From: SZUA-229 sp036567985
GTDB lineage: Bacteria; Pseudomonadota; Gammaproteobacteria; SZUA-229
NCBI GenBank assembly: GCA_036567985.1
Contig: DATCTK010000066.1
Span: 1-64,000 of the forward strand
Reading direction: 5' to 3'
Length of the DNA: 64,000 nt
Part shown: positions 17,630-25,783 of the stretch, piece after piece
Position numbering within the stretch: position 1 is the first letter of the stretch
Layout: every line of letters starts with the position of its first letter
Position numbers and translations under genes: made by a program
Notes under the pieces: generated by a model
Database searches by the model: none
Told to the model about the DNA's origin: nothing
The model's input: only the letters and a program-made list of their open reading frames with translations

Positions 17630-18145
17630 ATGATACACGATAAACCTGCACAAAATCCGCAACAAGATGCAGCCGAACCCGCAGAGCGCAGACTGCGGGT
17701 GGGTGCAGTTGGCTGGGATCATGCCCACTGGCAGGATCACTACTACCCGGATGACCTGCCGACGGAGTGGAGGCTGAGCTTTTATGCCAATGAATTTCCC
17801 GCGGTACTGGTGCCCCAGCAACAATGGCAGGAGCAATGGCAGCATCTGGCGGATTGGGCAGAGGATGTGCCCGATGAGTTCCGCTTTTATCTGCAGGGAG
17901 AGAATCTCAGTGCACAACAGCAGGCGCATATTCAGCAGCACCTGGGACAGCGCTTTGCCGGCATGGTGTCCGCAGCACAAAGTGATATTGCGCTGATACA
18001 TTATAATGAGCGCAGTCTGCGGCAGTGGCGTGAGTGGCTGGAGCAGAACGGACCCCGCTTACAGGCGGTGTTTCTGTGTGATCCTGCACTGAGCATCAAG
18101 CAGCTGTCGGATTTCAAATCGCTGGTGGAGCTGATGGGTTTCTAG
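17630..18145 (+). CDS. DUF72-like conserved hypothetical protein (short form)
   Basis: The protein has 171 residues. Segments GAVGWDHAHWQDHYYPDDLP, RLSFYANEFPAVLVP and DEFRFYLQG resemble the N-terminal half of DUF72 (YecE-like) proteins, which normally run to about 230-270 residues. The end of a typical DUF72 protein is not obvious, so this may be a divergent or shortened member. ATG 17630 has an AAAGAG sequence seven bases upstream. It is divergent from yrbG with a gap of only 32 bases and precedes mlaF. No function is known; assignment to DUF72 is by eye. Confidence 0.6.
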   Translation: MIHDKPAQNPQQDAAEPAERRLRVGAVGWDHAHWQDHYYPDDLPTEWRLSFYANEFPAVLVPQQQWQEQWQHLADWAEDVPDEFRFYLQGENLSAQQQAHIQQHLGQRFAGMVSAAQSDIALIHYNERSLRQWREWLEQNGPRLQAVFLCDPALSIKQLSDFKSLVELMGF

Positions 18146-18189
18146 CCCGCCCGCCAGCAAAAACCGCTGCGCACTTTGCACGCCACACT

Positions 18190-18217
18190 TTGCACGTCCT
18201 GGAGACTTGTATATAGT
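18190..18217 (+). promoter_or_regulatory. Candidate promoter of mlaFEDCB with direct repeats at -35
   Basis: TTGCAC at 18190-18195 and TATAGT at 18212-18217 are separated by 16 bases. The 11-base sequence CACTTTGCACG occurs at 18172-18182 and again at 18186-18196, a 14-base period, and the second copy overlaps the -35. The repeats could be an operator; this is inference. Confidence 0.45.
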
Positions 18218-18237
18218 ACGGGCAGCGATGCCGCCAG

Positions 18238-19110
18238 GTGTGTGCGGTAACCTGTGAACATTTTTTAAGGAATGGCATTATTTCAACTGATTCATCAGAA
18301 CCCCTGGTGCAGGTTCGTGGCCTGAGCTTTTCCCGTGGCAGTCGAGTGATTTTCGACGGCATTGACATGGATATTCGTCAGGGTCAGGTCACCGCTATCA
18401 TGGGCCCCAGTGGCACCGGTAAAACCACCCTGTTAAAACTGATCGGCGGCCAGCTCAAACCGGATGCAGGCACGGTGCATGTGGCGGGGGAGAATATCCA
18501 TAAGCTGTCGATGAAGGCATTGTATGACCTGCGGCGACGTACCATGGGCATGCTGTTCCAGAGCGGTGCTCTGCTCACCGATATGTCGGTGTTCGAGAAT
18601 GTGGCGTTTCCGCTGCGGGAACACACCCGCCTGCCGGAGCGCGCGATCCAGCAGCTGGTGATGCTCAAGCTGGAGGTGGTCGGCCTGCGCGGTGCGCGGG
18701 AGCTGATGCCGGCAGAGCTTTCCGGCGGTATGGCGCGCCGCGTGGCGCTGGCCCGTGCGATTGCCCTCGACCCGCAAATTATCATGTATGACGAACCCTT
18801 TACCGGGCAGGACCCGATTTCCATGGGGGTGATTGTCAAACTGATTCACGACATGAACCATGCGCTGGGCATGACCTCGGTGGTGGTGTCCCATGATGTG
18901 GGTGAAACCGCGAGTATTTCCGATTACATCTATGTTATTTCCGGGGGGCAGGTGGTTGAGCACGGCACGCCAAAGAGCATTAAACATTCGAATTCAAAAT
19001 GGGTGCAGCAGTTTATGGGCGGGCTGGCCGATGGCCCTGTGCCATTCCATTACAGCAACACACCCCTGATGGACGATCTGATGCCGTACAACGGGCGAGG
19101 TGAGGCCTGA
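18238..19110 (+). CDS. mlaF: Phospholipid transport ABC ATPase MlaF
   Basis: From GTG 18238 the protein has 290 residues. Homology to MlaF begins at about LVQVRGLSFSRGSRVIFDG. Walker A is GPSGTGKTT, the ABC signature LSGGMARRVALARAI, and Walker B IIMYDEPFTGQDP. The start is uncertain: the only good ribosome site, AAGGA at 18267-18271, is followed by ATT codons at 18277 and 18280 in this frame, not ATG, GTG or TTG. Beginning there would give 277 residues, close to the family. The ATG at 18272 is in another frame. MlaF drives retrograde phospholipid transport with MlaE, D, B and C. It overlaps mlaE by one base. Confidence 0.93.
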   Translation: MCAVTCEHFLRNGIISTDSSEPLVQVRGLSFSRGSRVIFDGIDMDIRQGQVTAIMGPSGTGKTTLLKLIGGQLKPDAGTVHVAGENIHKLSMKALYDLRRRTMGMLFQSGALLTDMSVFENVAFPLREHTRLPERAIQQLVMLKLEVVGLRGARELMPAELSGGMARRVALARAIALDPQIIMYDEPFTGQDPISMGVIVKLIHDMNHALGMTSVVVSHDVGETASISDYIYVISGGQVVEHGTPKSIKHSNSKWVQQFMGGLADGPVPFHYSNTPLMDDLMPYNGRGEA

Positions 19111-19889
19111 TGCTGGACTGGTTACAGGGGATTGGTCACCGGGTGTTTTCCAGCATCTCGCGCATGGGGCGGGCCACGCTGTTTTTATGGCAGTGCCTGC
19201 TGGCGCTGACTTATATTCCGCAAAAGCCCATGCTGCTGGTGCGCCAGCTGTATTCGGTGGGGGTACAGACCCTGCTGATTATCCTGGTGGCGGGCACCTT
19301 CGTGGGCATGGTGCTGGCCCTGCAGGCCTATATCGTGCTGGTGGATTTCGGTGCCGAGGAATCCATCAGTTTAATGGTGTCCCTGAGTATTCTGCGCGAA
19401 CTGGGGCCGGTGTTTACCGGTCTGCTGTTTGCCGGTCGCGCCGGCTCCGCGTTGACCGCGGAAATCGGTTTAATGAAAAGCACCGAGCAGTTGTCAGGCA
19501 TGGAAATGATGGCGGTCAACCCGATGAAATACGTGATTGCACCGCGTTTTCTGGCGGGGCTTATATCCGTGCCGCTACTCACCGCGATTTTTATGGCGAT
19601 TGCTATTCTTGGTGGTTTTTTTGTCGCCACCGAGATGCTGGGTCAGTATGAAGGGGTGTTCTGGTCGCAGATGCAGGCCAAGGTGGATTTTTACGATGAC
19701 CTGATTAACGGCATGATCAAAAGCCTGGTGTTCGGTTTTGTGGTGGTGTGGATTGCGGTTTTTGAGGGGTATGACTGTGTGCCCACCTCGGAAGGGCTGG
19801 GGCAGGCCACCACCCGCACCGTGGTGCATGGTTCGCTGGCGGTGCTGGGGCTGGACTTTATACTGACCGCACTGATGTTTAATGTGTAA
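19110..19889 (+). CDS. mlaE: Phospholipid transport permease MlaE
   Basis: The protein has 259 residues with about five to six membrane segments. The family sequence RELGPVFTGLLFAGRAGSAL and the segment EIGLMKSTEQLSGMEMM, the coupling region of MlaE/YrbE permeases, are both present. It forms the dimeric inner-membrane core of MlaFEDB. Its ATG shares a base with the mlaF stop (TGATG at 19108-19112), so translation is coupled. Confidence 0.96.
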   Translation: MLDWLQGIGHRVFSSISRMGRATLFLWQCLLALTYIPQKPMLLVRQLYSVGVQTLLIILVAGTFVGMVLALQAYIVLVDFGAEESISLMVSLSILRELGPVFTGLLFAGRAGSALTAEIGLMKSTEQLSGMEMMAVNPMKYVIAPRFLAGLISVPLLTAIFMAIAILGGFFVATEMLGQYEGVFWSQMQAKVDFYDDLINGMIKSLVFGFVVVWIAVFEGYDCVPTSEGLGQATTRTVVHGSLAVLGLDFILTALMFNV

Positions 19890-19942
19890 TGGGCATCTGC
19901 CGTTCGGCAGGGGCTGTGTAGCAAACAGGATTTAATTGACTG

Positions 19943-20404
19943 ATGAAAACTCGAAATCTGGAAATACTGGTGGGCGCCTTTGTGGTACTGGCGATACTGG
20001 CGATGGTGCTGCTGTCATTGAAGATGAGTAACCTGGCCAGCTATGGCGATGAGGGCGACGTGTATGAGGTTACCGCACAGTTTGAAAATATCGGTGGCCT
20101 CAAGGTGCGTTCACCGGTGAGCGCCGGCGGGGTGCGCGTGGGCAAGGTGGCGAATATCAGCTACAACAACCAGGCCTTTACCGCACAGGTGACCCTGCAG
20201 CTGGAAGATAAATACCAGTTCCCGCTGGATACCTCGGCCAGTATCCTCACCGCCGGTTTGTTGGGGGAACAGTACGTGGGGCTGGTGCCCGGTGCGGATG
20301 AGGAAAACCTGCAGCAGGGCGATGAAATCGAGCTGACCCAGTCGGCGCTGGTGCTGGAGCAGGTTATTGGCCAGTTCCTTTATTCCAAGGCGCAGGAAGA
20401 GTAG
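19943..20404 (+). CDS. mlaD: MCE-domain lipid-binding protein MlaD
   Basis: The protein has 153 residues. It has one N-terminal membrane helix (LVGAFVVLAILAMVLLSL) followed by a single MCE domain with YEVTAQFENIGGLKVRSPVS truncated here to its core, GVRVGKVANI and GLLGEQYVGLVPG. MlaD forms a hexameric ring on MlaE that passes phospholipids between MlaC and the membrane. It is somewhat shorter at the C-terminus than the E. coli protein (183 residues). It lies 53 bases after mlaE. Confidence 0.95.
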   Translation: MKTRNLEILVGAFVVLAILAMVLLSLKMSNLASYGDEGDVYEVTAQFENIGGLKVRSPVSAGGVRVGKVANISYNNQAFTAQVTLQLEDKYQFPLDTSASILTAGLLGEQYVGLVPGADEENLQQGDEIELTQSALVLEQVIGQFLYSKAQEE

Positions 20405-20496
20405 GCATAGTTCCTCGCCGGAATCTGCCGCAACAATGGCTCGAAAAACCGGTCAAAGATAAGACCGAGATAATTAAGATACACGCTGGAGCGACC

Positions 20497-21114
20497 ATGA
20501 AAAAACTACTGACTTCTCTGAGCATGGCACTGCTGCTGATCAGCCTGCCGGCACAGGCGGCGGAGATGCAGCCGGATGAGCTGATCAAGTCAACCTCTGA
20601 AAAAGTGCTGAGCACACTGGAACAGAATCGTGAGAAATACAAAGAGCAGCCGGATGAAATCAATCAGCTGGTGAATGACATTATCCTGCCGCATCTGGAT
20701 TTTCGCGCGATGAGCAAGCTGGCGCTGGGCAAGAACTGGCGCAGTGCCACGGAGGATCAGCAGAACCGTTTTGTCGATGCCTTCAAAAATATGCTGATCC
20801 GCACCTACAGCAAGTCGCTCACCGAGTATGCCGGGCAGGAGATTGTGTTTCTGCCTTACCGGCCACCGGCCGAAGGCAAACGTACGGTAACCGTACAGAC
20901 CCAGATCAAGCAGAATGATGGCCCGGTGATTCCCATCGATTACAGCCTGCGCATCAAGGACGATATCTGGAAGGTGTATGACATCAAAATCGACGGCATC
21001 AGCCTGGTCACCAATTACCGCAATACCTTCGCCGCCGACATTAACCAGCTGGGTATGGAAGGCCTGATTAAAAAACTGCTGGCGAAATCCGACGACAAGC
21101 CGGAAGAGGCCTGA
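20497..21114 (+). CDS. mlaC: Periplasmic phospholipid carrier MlaC
   Basis: The protein has 205 residues with a cleavable signal peptide (LLTSLSMALLLISLPAQA, cut after AQA). The mature part has the Tol-tol-Ttg2 family pattern: helical N-terminus, LPHLDFRAMSKLALGKNW, and the C-terminal DIKIDGISLVTNYRNTF. It shuttles phospholipid between the outer-membrane MlaA complex and MlaFEDB. It lies in the operon after mlaD with a 92-base gap; mlaA is not in the window. Confidence 0.95.
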   Translation: MKKLLTSLSMALLLISLPAQAAEMQPDELIKSTSEKVLSTLEQNREKYKEQPDEINQLVNDIILPHLDFRAMSKLALGKNWRSATEDQQNRFVDAFKNMLIRTYSKSLTEYAGQEIVFLPYRPPAEGKRTVTVQTQIKQNDGPVIPIDYSLRIKDDIWKVYDIKIDGISLVTNYRNTFAADINQLGMEGLIKKLLAKSDDKPEEA

Positions 21115-21119
21115 TATCG

Positions 21120-21428
21120 ATGGTGTCATGTGAGCAAAGTCGGGGGCAGATACGTTTAAGCGGCGAACTGGATTTTGCCAGTGTGGCCGAGCTGCTGAAC
21201 AAATCGCCGGTCAGCATCGATGCCAGTCAGGCAGAGAATGGGCAAATCGAGGTGGATCTGTCGGCCATTAGCGGCTTTAACAGTGCCGTGCTCACACTTT
21301 TGCTCGACTGGATGCAAAAGGCCCAGCAAAACCACCTGCAAATCAAGTATCATAACGCCCCTGAGCAACTCAGGGTCATTGCGCAAGCCTATGGCATAGA
21401 CCACGAGCTCCCCTTAACGATAGCCTGA
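21120..21428 (+). CDS. mlaB: STAS-domain protein MlaB
   Basis: The protein is a single STAS domain of 102 residues, with IRLSGELDFASVAELLN and the loop DLSAISGFNSAVLTLLLDW, where the conserved serine/threonine helix start is NSAVLT. In E. coli MlaB binds MlaF and is needed for ATPase assembly and activity. It starts five bases after mlaC and is followed by murA after 33 bases. The ibaG/bolA-like gene often found between mlaB and murA is absent. Confidence 0.88.
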   Translation: MVSCEQSRGQIRLSGELDFASVAELLNKSPVSIDASQAENGQIEVDLSAISGFNSAVLTLLLDWMQKAQQNHLQIKYHNAPEQLRVIAQAYGIDHELPLTIA

Positions 21429-21461
21429 GTGGTAAGCCGGGCTGCAATACTAGATTGTTGA

Positions 21462-22721
21462 ATGAATAAGCTGTTAATCCAGGGTGGTGTCACCCTTAAT
21501 GGAGATGTACGTATCTCCGGCGCAAAAAACGCGGTGCTGCCGATTCTGGCGGCCACCATACTCGCCCATGGCAAGTCGGTGGTGCAGAACGTGCCCCATC
21601 TGCAGGACGTGACCACCACGGTGACCCTGCTGGGTACCATGGGGGCCACGGTGGTGGTGGACGAGAGCATGAGCATCGAGGTGGATGCCTCCACCATGGA
21701 TACCCAGGTCGCGCCCTATGAACTGGTGCGCACTATGCGCTCGTCGATTCTGGTGCTGGGGCCGCTGCTGGCCCGCTACGGTTACGCCGAAGTGTCCCTG
21801 CCCGGTGGCTGTGCCATCGGCTCGCGTCCGGTGAATATCCATATCAAGGGCATGCAGGAAATGGGCGCTGATATCGAGGTGAAGAACGGCTATATCATCG
21901 CCCGCGCCGATCGCCTTAAAGGTGCGCGCATTATGATGGAAATGGTGACGGTAACCGGCACCGAAAACCTGATGATGGCGGCCACCCTTGCCGATGGCAC
22001 CACCGTGCTGGAAAATGCGGCGCGTGAACCGGAAGTGACGGACCTGGCCAACTACCTGAATAAAATGGGCGCCAAAATTTCCGGCGCCGGCACCGACACC
22101 ATCACCATTGAAGGGGTGGAAAGCCTGCAGGGCACGACCTACAAGGTGGTGCCCGACCGGATTGAAACCGGCACCTTTCTGGTGGCCGCGGCGATTACCG
22201 GTGGCCGGGTCAGGGTGAAAGACACCGACCCTCATCTGCTGGATGCGGTGCTGGATAAGCTGCGTGAGTCCGGTGCGGAAATCACCAGCGGCGAAGACTG
22301 GATCGAGCTGGACATGAAAGGCCGACGGCCAAAAGCGGTGAGTGTGCGTACCGCGCCTTATCCGGCCTTTCCCACGGATATGCAGGCGCAGTTTGTGGCG
22401 CTGAATGCCATCGCCGAGGGCACCGGCACGATTATTGAAACCGTATTTGAAAATCGCTTTATGCATGTGCAGGAACTGCAACGCATGGGGGCGAATATTG
22501 AAGTGGAAGGCAATACCGCCATTGTGCGCGGTGTGGATGAACTCAATGGTGCGCCGGTAATGGCCACCGATTTGCGTGCCTCAGCCAGCCTGATTCTGGC
22601 GGGCCTGGTGGCGAAGGGTGAAACCGAAGTGCTGCGTATCTACCATATTGACCGCGGTTACGAGCTGATTGAGGAAAAACTGGCCTACCTTGGCGCACAG
22701 ATTCGCCGGGTGCCCGAGTAG
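21462..22721 (+). CDS. murA: UDP-N-acetylglucosamine 1-carboxyvinyltransferase
   Basis: The protein has 419 residues, the exact family length. It has the N-terminal SGAKNAVLPILAATIL, the catalytic loop LPGGCAIGSRPVNIHI with the active cysteine (the fosfomycin target), and the C-terminal RIYHIDRGYELIEEKL. It transfers enolpyruvate from PEP to UDP-GlcNAc, the first committed step of peptidoglycan synthesis. It is probably co-transcribed with mlaB upstream and hisG, 49 bases downstream. Confidence 0.97.
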   Translation: MNKLLIQGGVTLNGDVRISGAKNAVLPILAATILAHGKSVVQNVPHLQDVTTTVTLLGTMGATVVVDESMSIEVDASTMDTQVAPYELVRTMRSSILVLGPLLARYGYAEVSLPGGCAIGSRPVNIHIKGMQEMGADIEVKNGYIIARADRLKGARIMMEMVTVTGTENLMMAATLADGTTVLENAAREPEVTDLANYLNKMGAKISGAGTDTITIEGVESLQGTTYKVVPDRIETGTFLVAAAITGGRVRVKDTDPHLLDAVLDKLRESGAEITSGEDWIELDMKGRRPKAVSVRTAPYPAFPTDMQAQFVALNAIAEGTGTIIETVFENRFMHVQELQRMGANIEVEGNTAIVRGVDELNGAPVMATDLRASASLILAGLVAKGETEVLRIYHIDRGYELIEEKLAYLGAQIRRVPE

Positions 22722-22770
22722 CGGATCAGCTTCCCGAAATATTGAATTAACACAACCTGTACTGATTATT

Positions 22771-23403
22771 ATGAGCAATACAATTACGATCGCGCTATCT
22801 AAAGGCCGCATCTTTAAAGAAACCCTGCCATTGCTGGAAGCTGCCGGTATCACGCCGATTGATGATCCGGAAAAAAGCCGCAAGCTGATCCTGGACACCA
22901 ACCAGGATGACGTGAAACTGGTGATCATCCGCGCCACCGACGTGCCCACCTATGTGCAATACGGTGCGGCCGACCTGGGCGTAGCGGGCAAGGATGTGCT
23001 GATGGAGCATGGTGGTGATGGCCTGTATGAGCTGGTGGATCTGAATATCGCCAAATGTAAGCTGATGACCGCCGGCATGGTGGATTACGTGCCCCATGAC
23101 GGTCGCCTGCGGGTGGCCACCAAGTTTGTGAACGTGGCGCGGCAGTTTTTTGCCGAGCAGGGCAAACAGGTTGAAGTGATTAAACTCTACGGTTCGATGG
23201 AACTGGGGCCGATTGTTGGCCTGTCGGACCTGATTGTGGATGTGGTGGATACCGGTAATACATTAAAAGCCAATGGGCTGAAGCCGATGGATCATATTGC
23301 GGATATCAGTTCAAGACTGGTGGTGAACAAGGCCTCATTAAAAATGAAGCACGATCGTATTCAGCAGATGGTGGAACAGATGCGTGAGGCGGTTAAATCA
23401 TGA
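22771..23403 (+). CDS. hisG: ATP phosphoribosyltransferase, short form
   Basis: From ATG 22771 the protein has 210 residues and starts MSNTITIALSKGRIFKETLP. An in-frame upstream start inside murA would add 34 unrelated residues and is rejected. The length shows the short catalytic form, which lacks the C-terminal histidine-binding domain and works with HisZ. The PRPP-binding segment is DVVDTGNTLKANGL. It catalyses the first step of histidine synthesis. The hisZ gene is not in this window. The stop overlaps the hisD ATG by four bases. Confidence 0.95.
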   Translation: MSNTITIALSKGRIFKETLPLLEAAGITPIDDPEKSRKLILDTNQDDVKLVIIRATDVPTYVQYGAADLGVAGKDVLMEHGGDGLYELVDLNIAKCKLMTAGMVDYVPHDGRLRVATKFVNVARQFFAEQGKQVEVIKLYGSMELGPIVGLSDLIVDVVDTGNTLKANGLKPMDHIADISSRLVVNKASLKMKHDRIQQMVEQMREAVKS

Positions 23404-24701
23404 TCAGGGTAACCCGCTTAAATCGCCAGCAGGCGGATTTCTGGCAGCAGCTTGAACAGCAGCTTGCCTGGGATTCCGCATCCGATGAGCAGGTGGTGAA
23501 TACGGTTAACAGCATTATTGCGGACATTCGCCAACGGGGTGATGCCGCAGTGGTGGAATACACCAATAAGTTTGATCGAATGAATGCATCATCCATGGCC
23601 GAGCTGGAAATTCCCACTTCGCGTTTACAGCAGTCACTGGATAAAATTTCCGTAGAACAACGTGCGGCACTCGAAAAAGCCGCAGAACGTGTGCGTGCCT
23701 ATGCGGAACACCAGAAGATGGATTCATGGTCGTACACCGAAGATGACGGTACCTTTCTGGGCCAGCAGGTGACGCCCATGGATCGTGCAGGGTTGTATGT
23801 GCCCGGTGGCAAGGCCGCCTATCCATCCTCGGTGATTATGAATGCGGTGCCTGCAAAAGTGGCCGGTGTACCGGAACTGATTATGGTGGTGCCCACACCG
23901 GATGGTGAGGTGAATGACCTGGTGCTTGCCGCAGCGGCGATTGCCGGGGTTGATCGGGTATTTGCGATTGGCGGTGCGCAGGCGGTGGCGGCACTGGCCT
24001 ATGGCACAGAGACGATTCCCCAGGTGGATAAGATTGTCGGCCCCGGCAATATCTATGTGGCCACCGCCAAGCGCATGGTATTCGGTGCCGCGGGTATCGA
24101 TATGATTGCCGGGCCATCGGAAATCTGCGTGGTGTGTGATGGTAAAACCGATCCGGACTGGATTGCCATGGATCTGTTTTCCCAGGCGGAACACGATGAG
24201 GATGCACAGTCGATCCTGGTGTGTCCCGATGCCGCTTATATCGAGCAGGTTGAGGCGAGCATTAATAAACTGATTAAAGATATGCCACGCGCCGAGATTA
24301 TTAGAAAATCGATGAGTGAACGGGGTGTGCTGATTGAAGTGGCGAACATGGATGAAGCAATTGAAGTGGCGAACTATATCGCACCGGAGCACCTTGAGCT
24401 ATCGGTGGATAATGCGCGTGAGCTGGCAAAGAAAATTCGCCATGCGGGTGCGATCTTTATGGGACGCTACACCGCTGAAGCACTGGGGGATTACTGTGCC
24501 GGACCTAACCATGTGCTGCCCACCTCACGCACCGCGCGCTTCTCCTCACCACTGGGTGTGTATGATTTCCAGAAACGCTCAAGCCTGATTGACTGTTCCG
24601 CAGCCGGTGCCTCCGAGCTGGGTAAAATCGCCTCGACCCTGGCGCACGGTGAAGGCCTGACGGCGCACGCGCGTTCTGCGGAATACCGTATCAAAGACTA
24701 G
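23400..24701 (+). CDS. hisD: Histidinol dehydrogenase
   Basis: The protein has 433 residues, the normal length. Conserved segments are DRAGLYVPGGKAAYPSSV, GPGNIYVATAK, GPSEICVVCDG and the zinc/catalytic region FSQAEHDEDAQSILV. The late motif GDYCAGPNHVLPTSRTARF is intact. It oxidises histidinol twice with NAD+ to give histidine. The ATG overlaps hisG by four bases. In many gammaproteobacteria hisC follows directly; here three other genes intervene. Confidence 0.97.
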   Translation: MIRVTRLNRQQADFWQQLEQQLAWDSASDEQVVNTVNSIIADIRQRGDAAVVEYTNKFDRMNASSMAELEIPTSRLQQSLDKISVEQRAALEKAAERVRAYAEHQKMDSWSYTEDDGTFLGQQVTPMDRAGLYVPGGKAAYPSSVIMNAVPAKVAGVPELIMVVPTPDGEVNDLVLAAAAIAGVDRVFAIGGAQAVAALAYGTETIPQVDKIVGPGNIYVATAKRMVFGAAGIDMIAGPSEICVVCDGKTDPDWIAMDLFSQAEHDEDAQSILVCPDAAYIEQVEASINKLIKDMPRAEIIRKSMSERGVLIEVANMDEAIEVANYIAPEHLELSVDNARELAKKIRHAGAIFMGRYTAEALGDYCAGPNHVLPTSRTARFSSPLGVYDFQKRSSLIDCSAAGASELGKIASTLAHGEGLTAHARSAEYRIKD

Positions 24702-24715
24702 GTGTCCTGGAGCCA

Positions 24716-24901
24716 ATGGGCGAAATCGTTCCCTTTAAAAAAAAGACAGCCACGGAAAAACATAAGGGCAATACCTTGTGCAAACGCGGCTTTCATAAAT
24801 GGGAAATCGACAAGCAAAAACAGTTTGATACCAGGCAGGGTAAACTGGTGACGGTGTATAAATGCAAACGCTGCGGCGCAACTAAAAACACGGCGCTTTA
24901 A
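24716..24901 (+). CDS. Small zinc-ribbon-like protein of unknown function
   Basis: The protein has 61 residues and is rich in lysine. Cysteine and histidine residues at C22, H27, C50 and C53 (LCKRGFHKWE and YKCKRCGA) suggest a single zinc ribbon resembling DUF1660-type small proteins, though this is by eye. It begins 14 bases after hisD, behind a GGAG sequence (gtgtcctggagcc), and so is probably read with hisD. Its function is unknown; nucleic-acid or protein binding is possible. Confidence 0.65.
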   Translation: MGEIVPFKKKTATEKHKGNTLCKRGFHKWEIDKQKQFDTRQGKLVTVYKCKRCGATKNTAL

Positions 24902-24912
24902 AATAATCAACC

Positions 24913-25731
24913 ATGTTAAAAATACAGCACTTTATTATTACCCGTTTTAATCTCAAGGTGTCGGAATCCTTCACCACAGATAAAAACCAGATGAGCACGC
25001 AGGATATCGAGTGGCTCAGCCATCGCTTTGATCTGTTTGAAAAGTATTGCCTGCCTTCCATCTCTGCACAGACAAATAAAGATTTCAGCTGGATCATTCT
25101 GTTTGATATTGATACGCCTGAAGTATTTCGAAAGCGCATAGAACAGGCAAAATCAGTGTGTCCGCAGATTGTCGATATTTACCTGGCGGGCAGCAATATG
25201 ATGCCGGAACTGGAAAAGCATATCAAAGATGATACGGATGTATTGATTACGACACGAATGGATAATGACGATGCATTTCGCGATGATGCCTTGCAGGTAA
25301 TCAGGCAGCAGCTGGATGGCCTGACTGAGGATCTGTGTATCAATATGCGCTTTGGCTACTCCTATGATGTGGCGACTGATCAGGCTGAAGTCTTCTCGCA
25401 GAAATATAATCCATTTAGTTCATTAATCGAATTCAGAAAAAACACGCCATTTAAAACCATCTGGGGTGCGGCGCACGGGAAAATACATCAGCTGGCAAAG
25501 GTGCGGCAGCTTAAGTCCGGGCCTCACTGGCTAATGGTGGTGCATGAGCGTAATGTGGCCAACCGTATGCCCGGTGAATATAAAAATTACAGTTTATGGA
25601 AATGGCGACGTTTGAAACGCTATGTGAAAAAGTATTTTATTCCACGTATCCGTAAATTGTTCTGGTCGGCTGAATTTAAAAAGAAATACAGTCTGCAGGA
25701 ATTACGGTTGCGCTTTCATAGTCGGCTGTAA
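24913..25731 (+). CDS. Putative rhamnosyltransferase-type glycosyltransferase
   Basis: The protein has 272 residues. The segments QHFIITRFNLKV, RFDLFEKYCLPSISAQTNKD, FSWIILFDIDTPE and LITTRMDNDDAFRDDAL resemble the putative rhamnosyl transferase family (GT-A-like fold, with a DxD-like RMDNDDA). The C-terminus is basic (KRYVKKYFIPRIRKLFW), which may associate with the membrane surface. It lies 11 bases after the zinc-ribbon gene and ends in a strong terminator. Donor and acceptor are unknown. No O-antigen or capsule genes are nearby, so it stands apart from a glycan cluster. Confidence 0.7.
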   Translation: MLKIQHFIITRFNLKVSESFTTDKNQMSTQDIEWLSHRFDLFEKYCLPSISAQTNKDFSWIILFDIDTPEVFRKRIEQAKSVCPQIVDIYLAGSNMMPELEKHIKDDTDVLITTRMDNDDAFRDDALQVIRQQLDGLTEDLCINMRFGYSYDVATDQAEVFSQKYNPFSSLIEFRKNTPFKTIWGAAHGKIHQLAKVRQLKSGPHWLMVVHERNVANRMPGEYKNYSLWKWRRLKRYVKKYFIPRIRKLFWSAEFKKKYSLQELRLRFHSRL

Positions 25732-25734
25732 TAG

Positions 25735-25765
25735 AAAAGCCCCGGCTAATAACCCGGGGCTTTTT
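25735..25765. terminator. Bidirectional intrinsic terminator
   Basis: GCCCCGG at 25739-25745 pairs exactly with CCGGGGC at 25754-25760. Four A precede and five T follow, so it can work in both directions between the convergent glycosyltransferase (+) and hsp20 (-) genes. Confidence 0.85.
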
Positions 25766-25783
25766 ATTGTCGGCAATCTCTGT

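Noticed and set aside
21474..22481. Minus-strand frame of 335 codons opposite murA
   Set aside because: Histidine- and glycine-rich composition typical of an antisense shadow; murA on the plus strand is certain.
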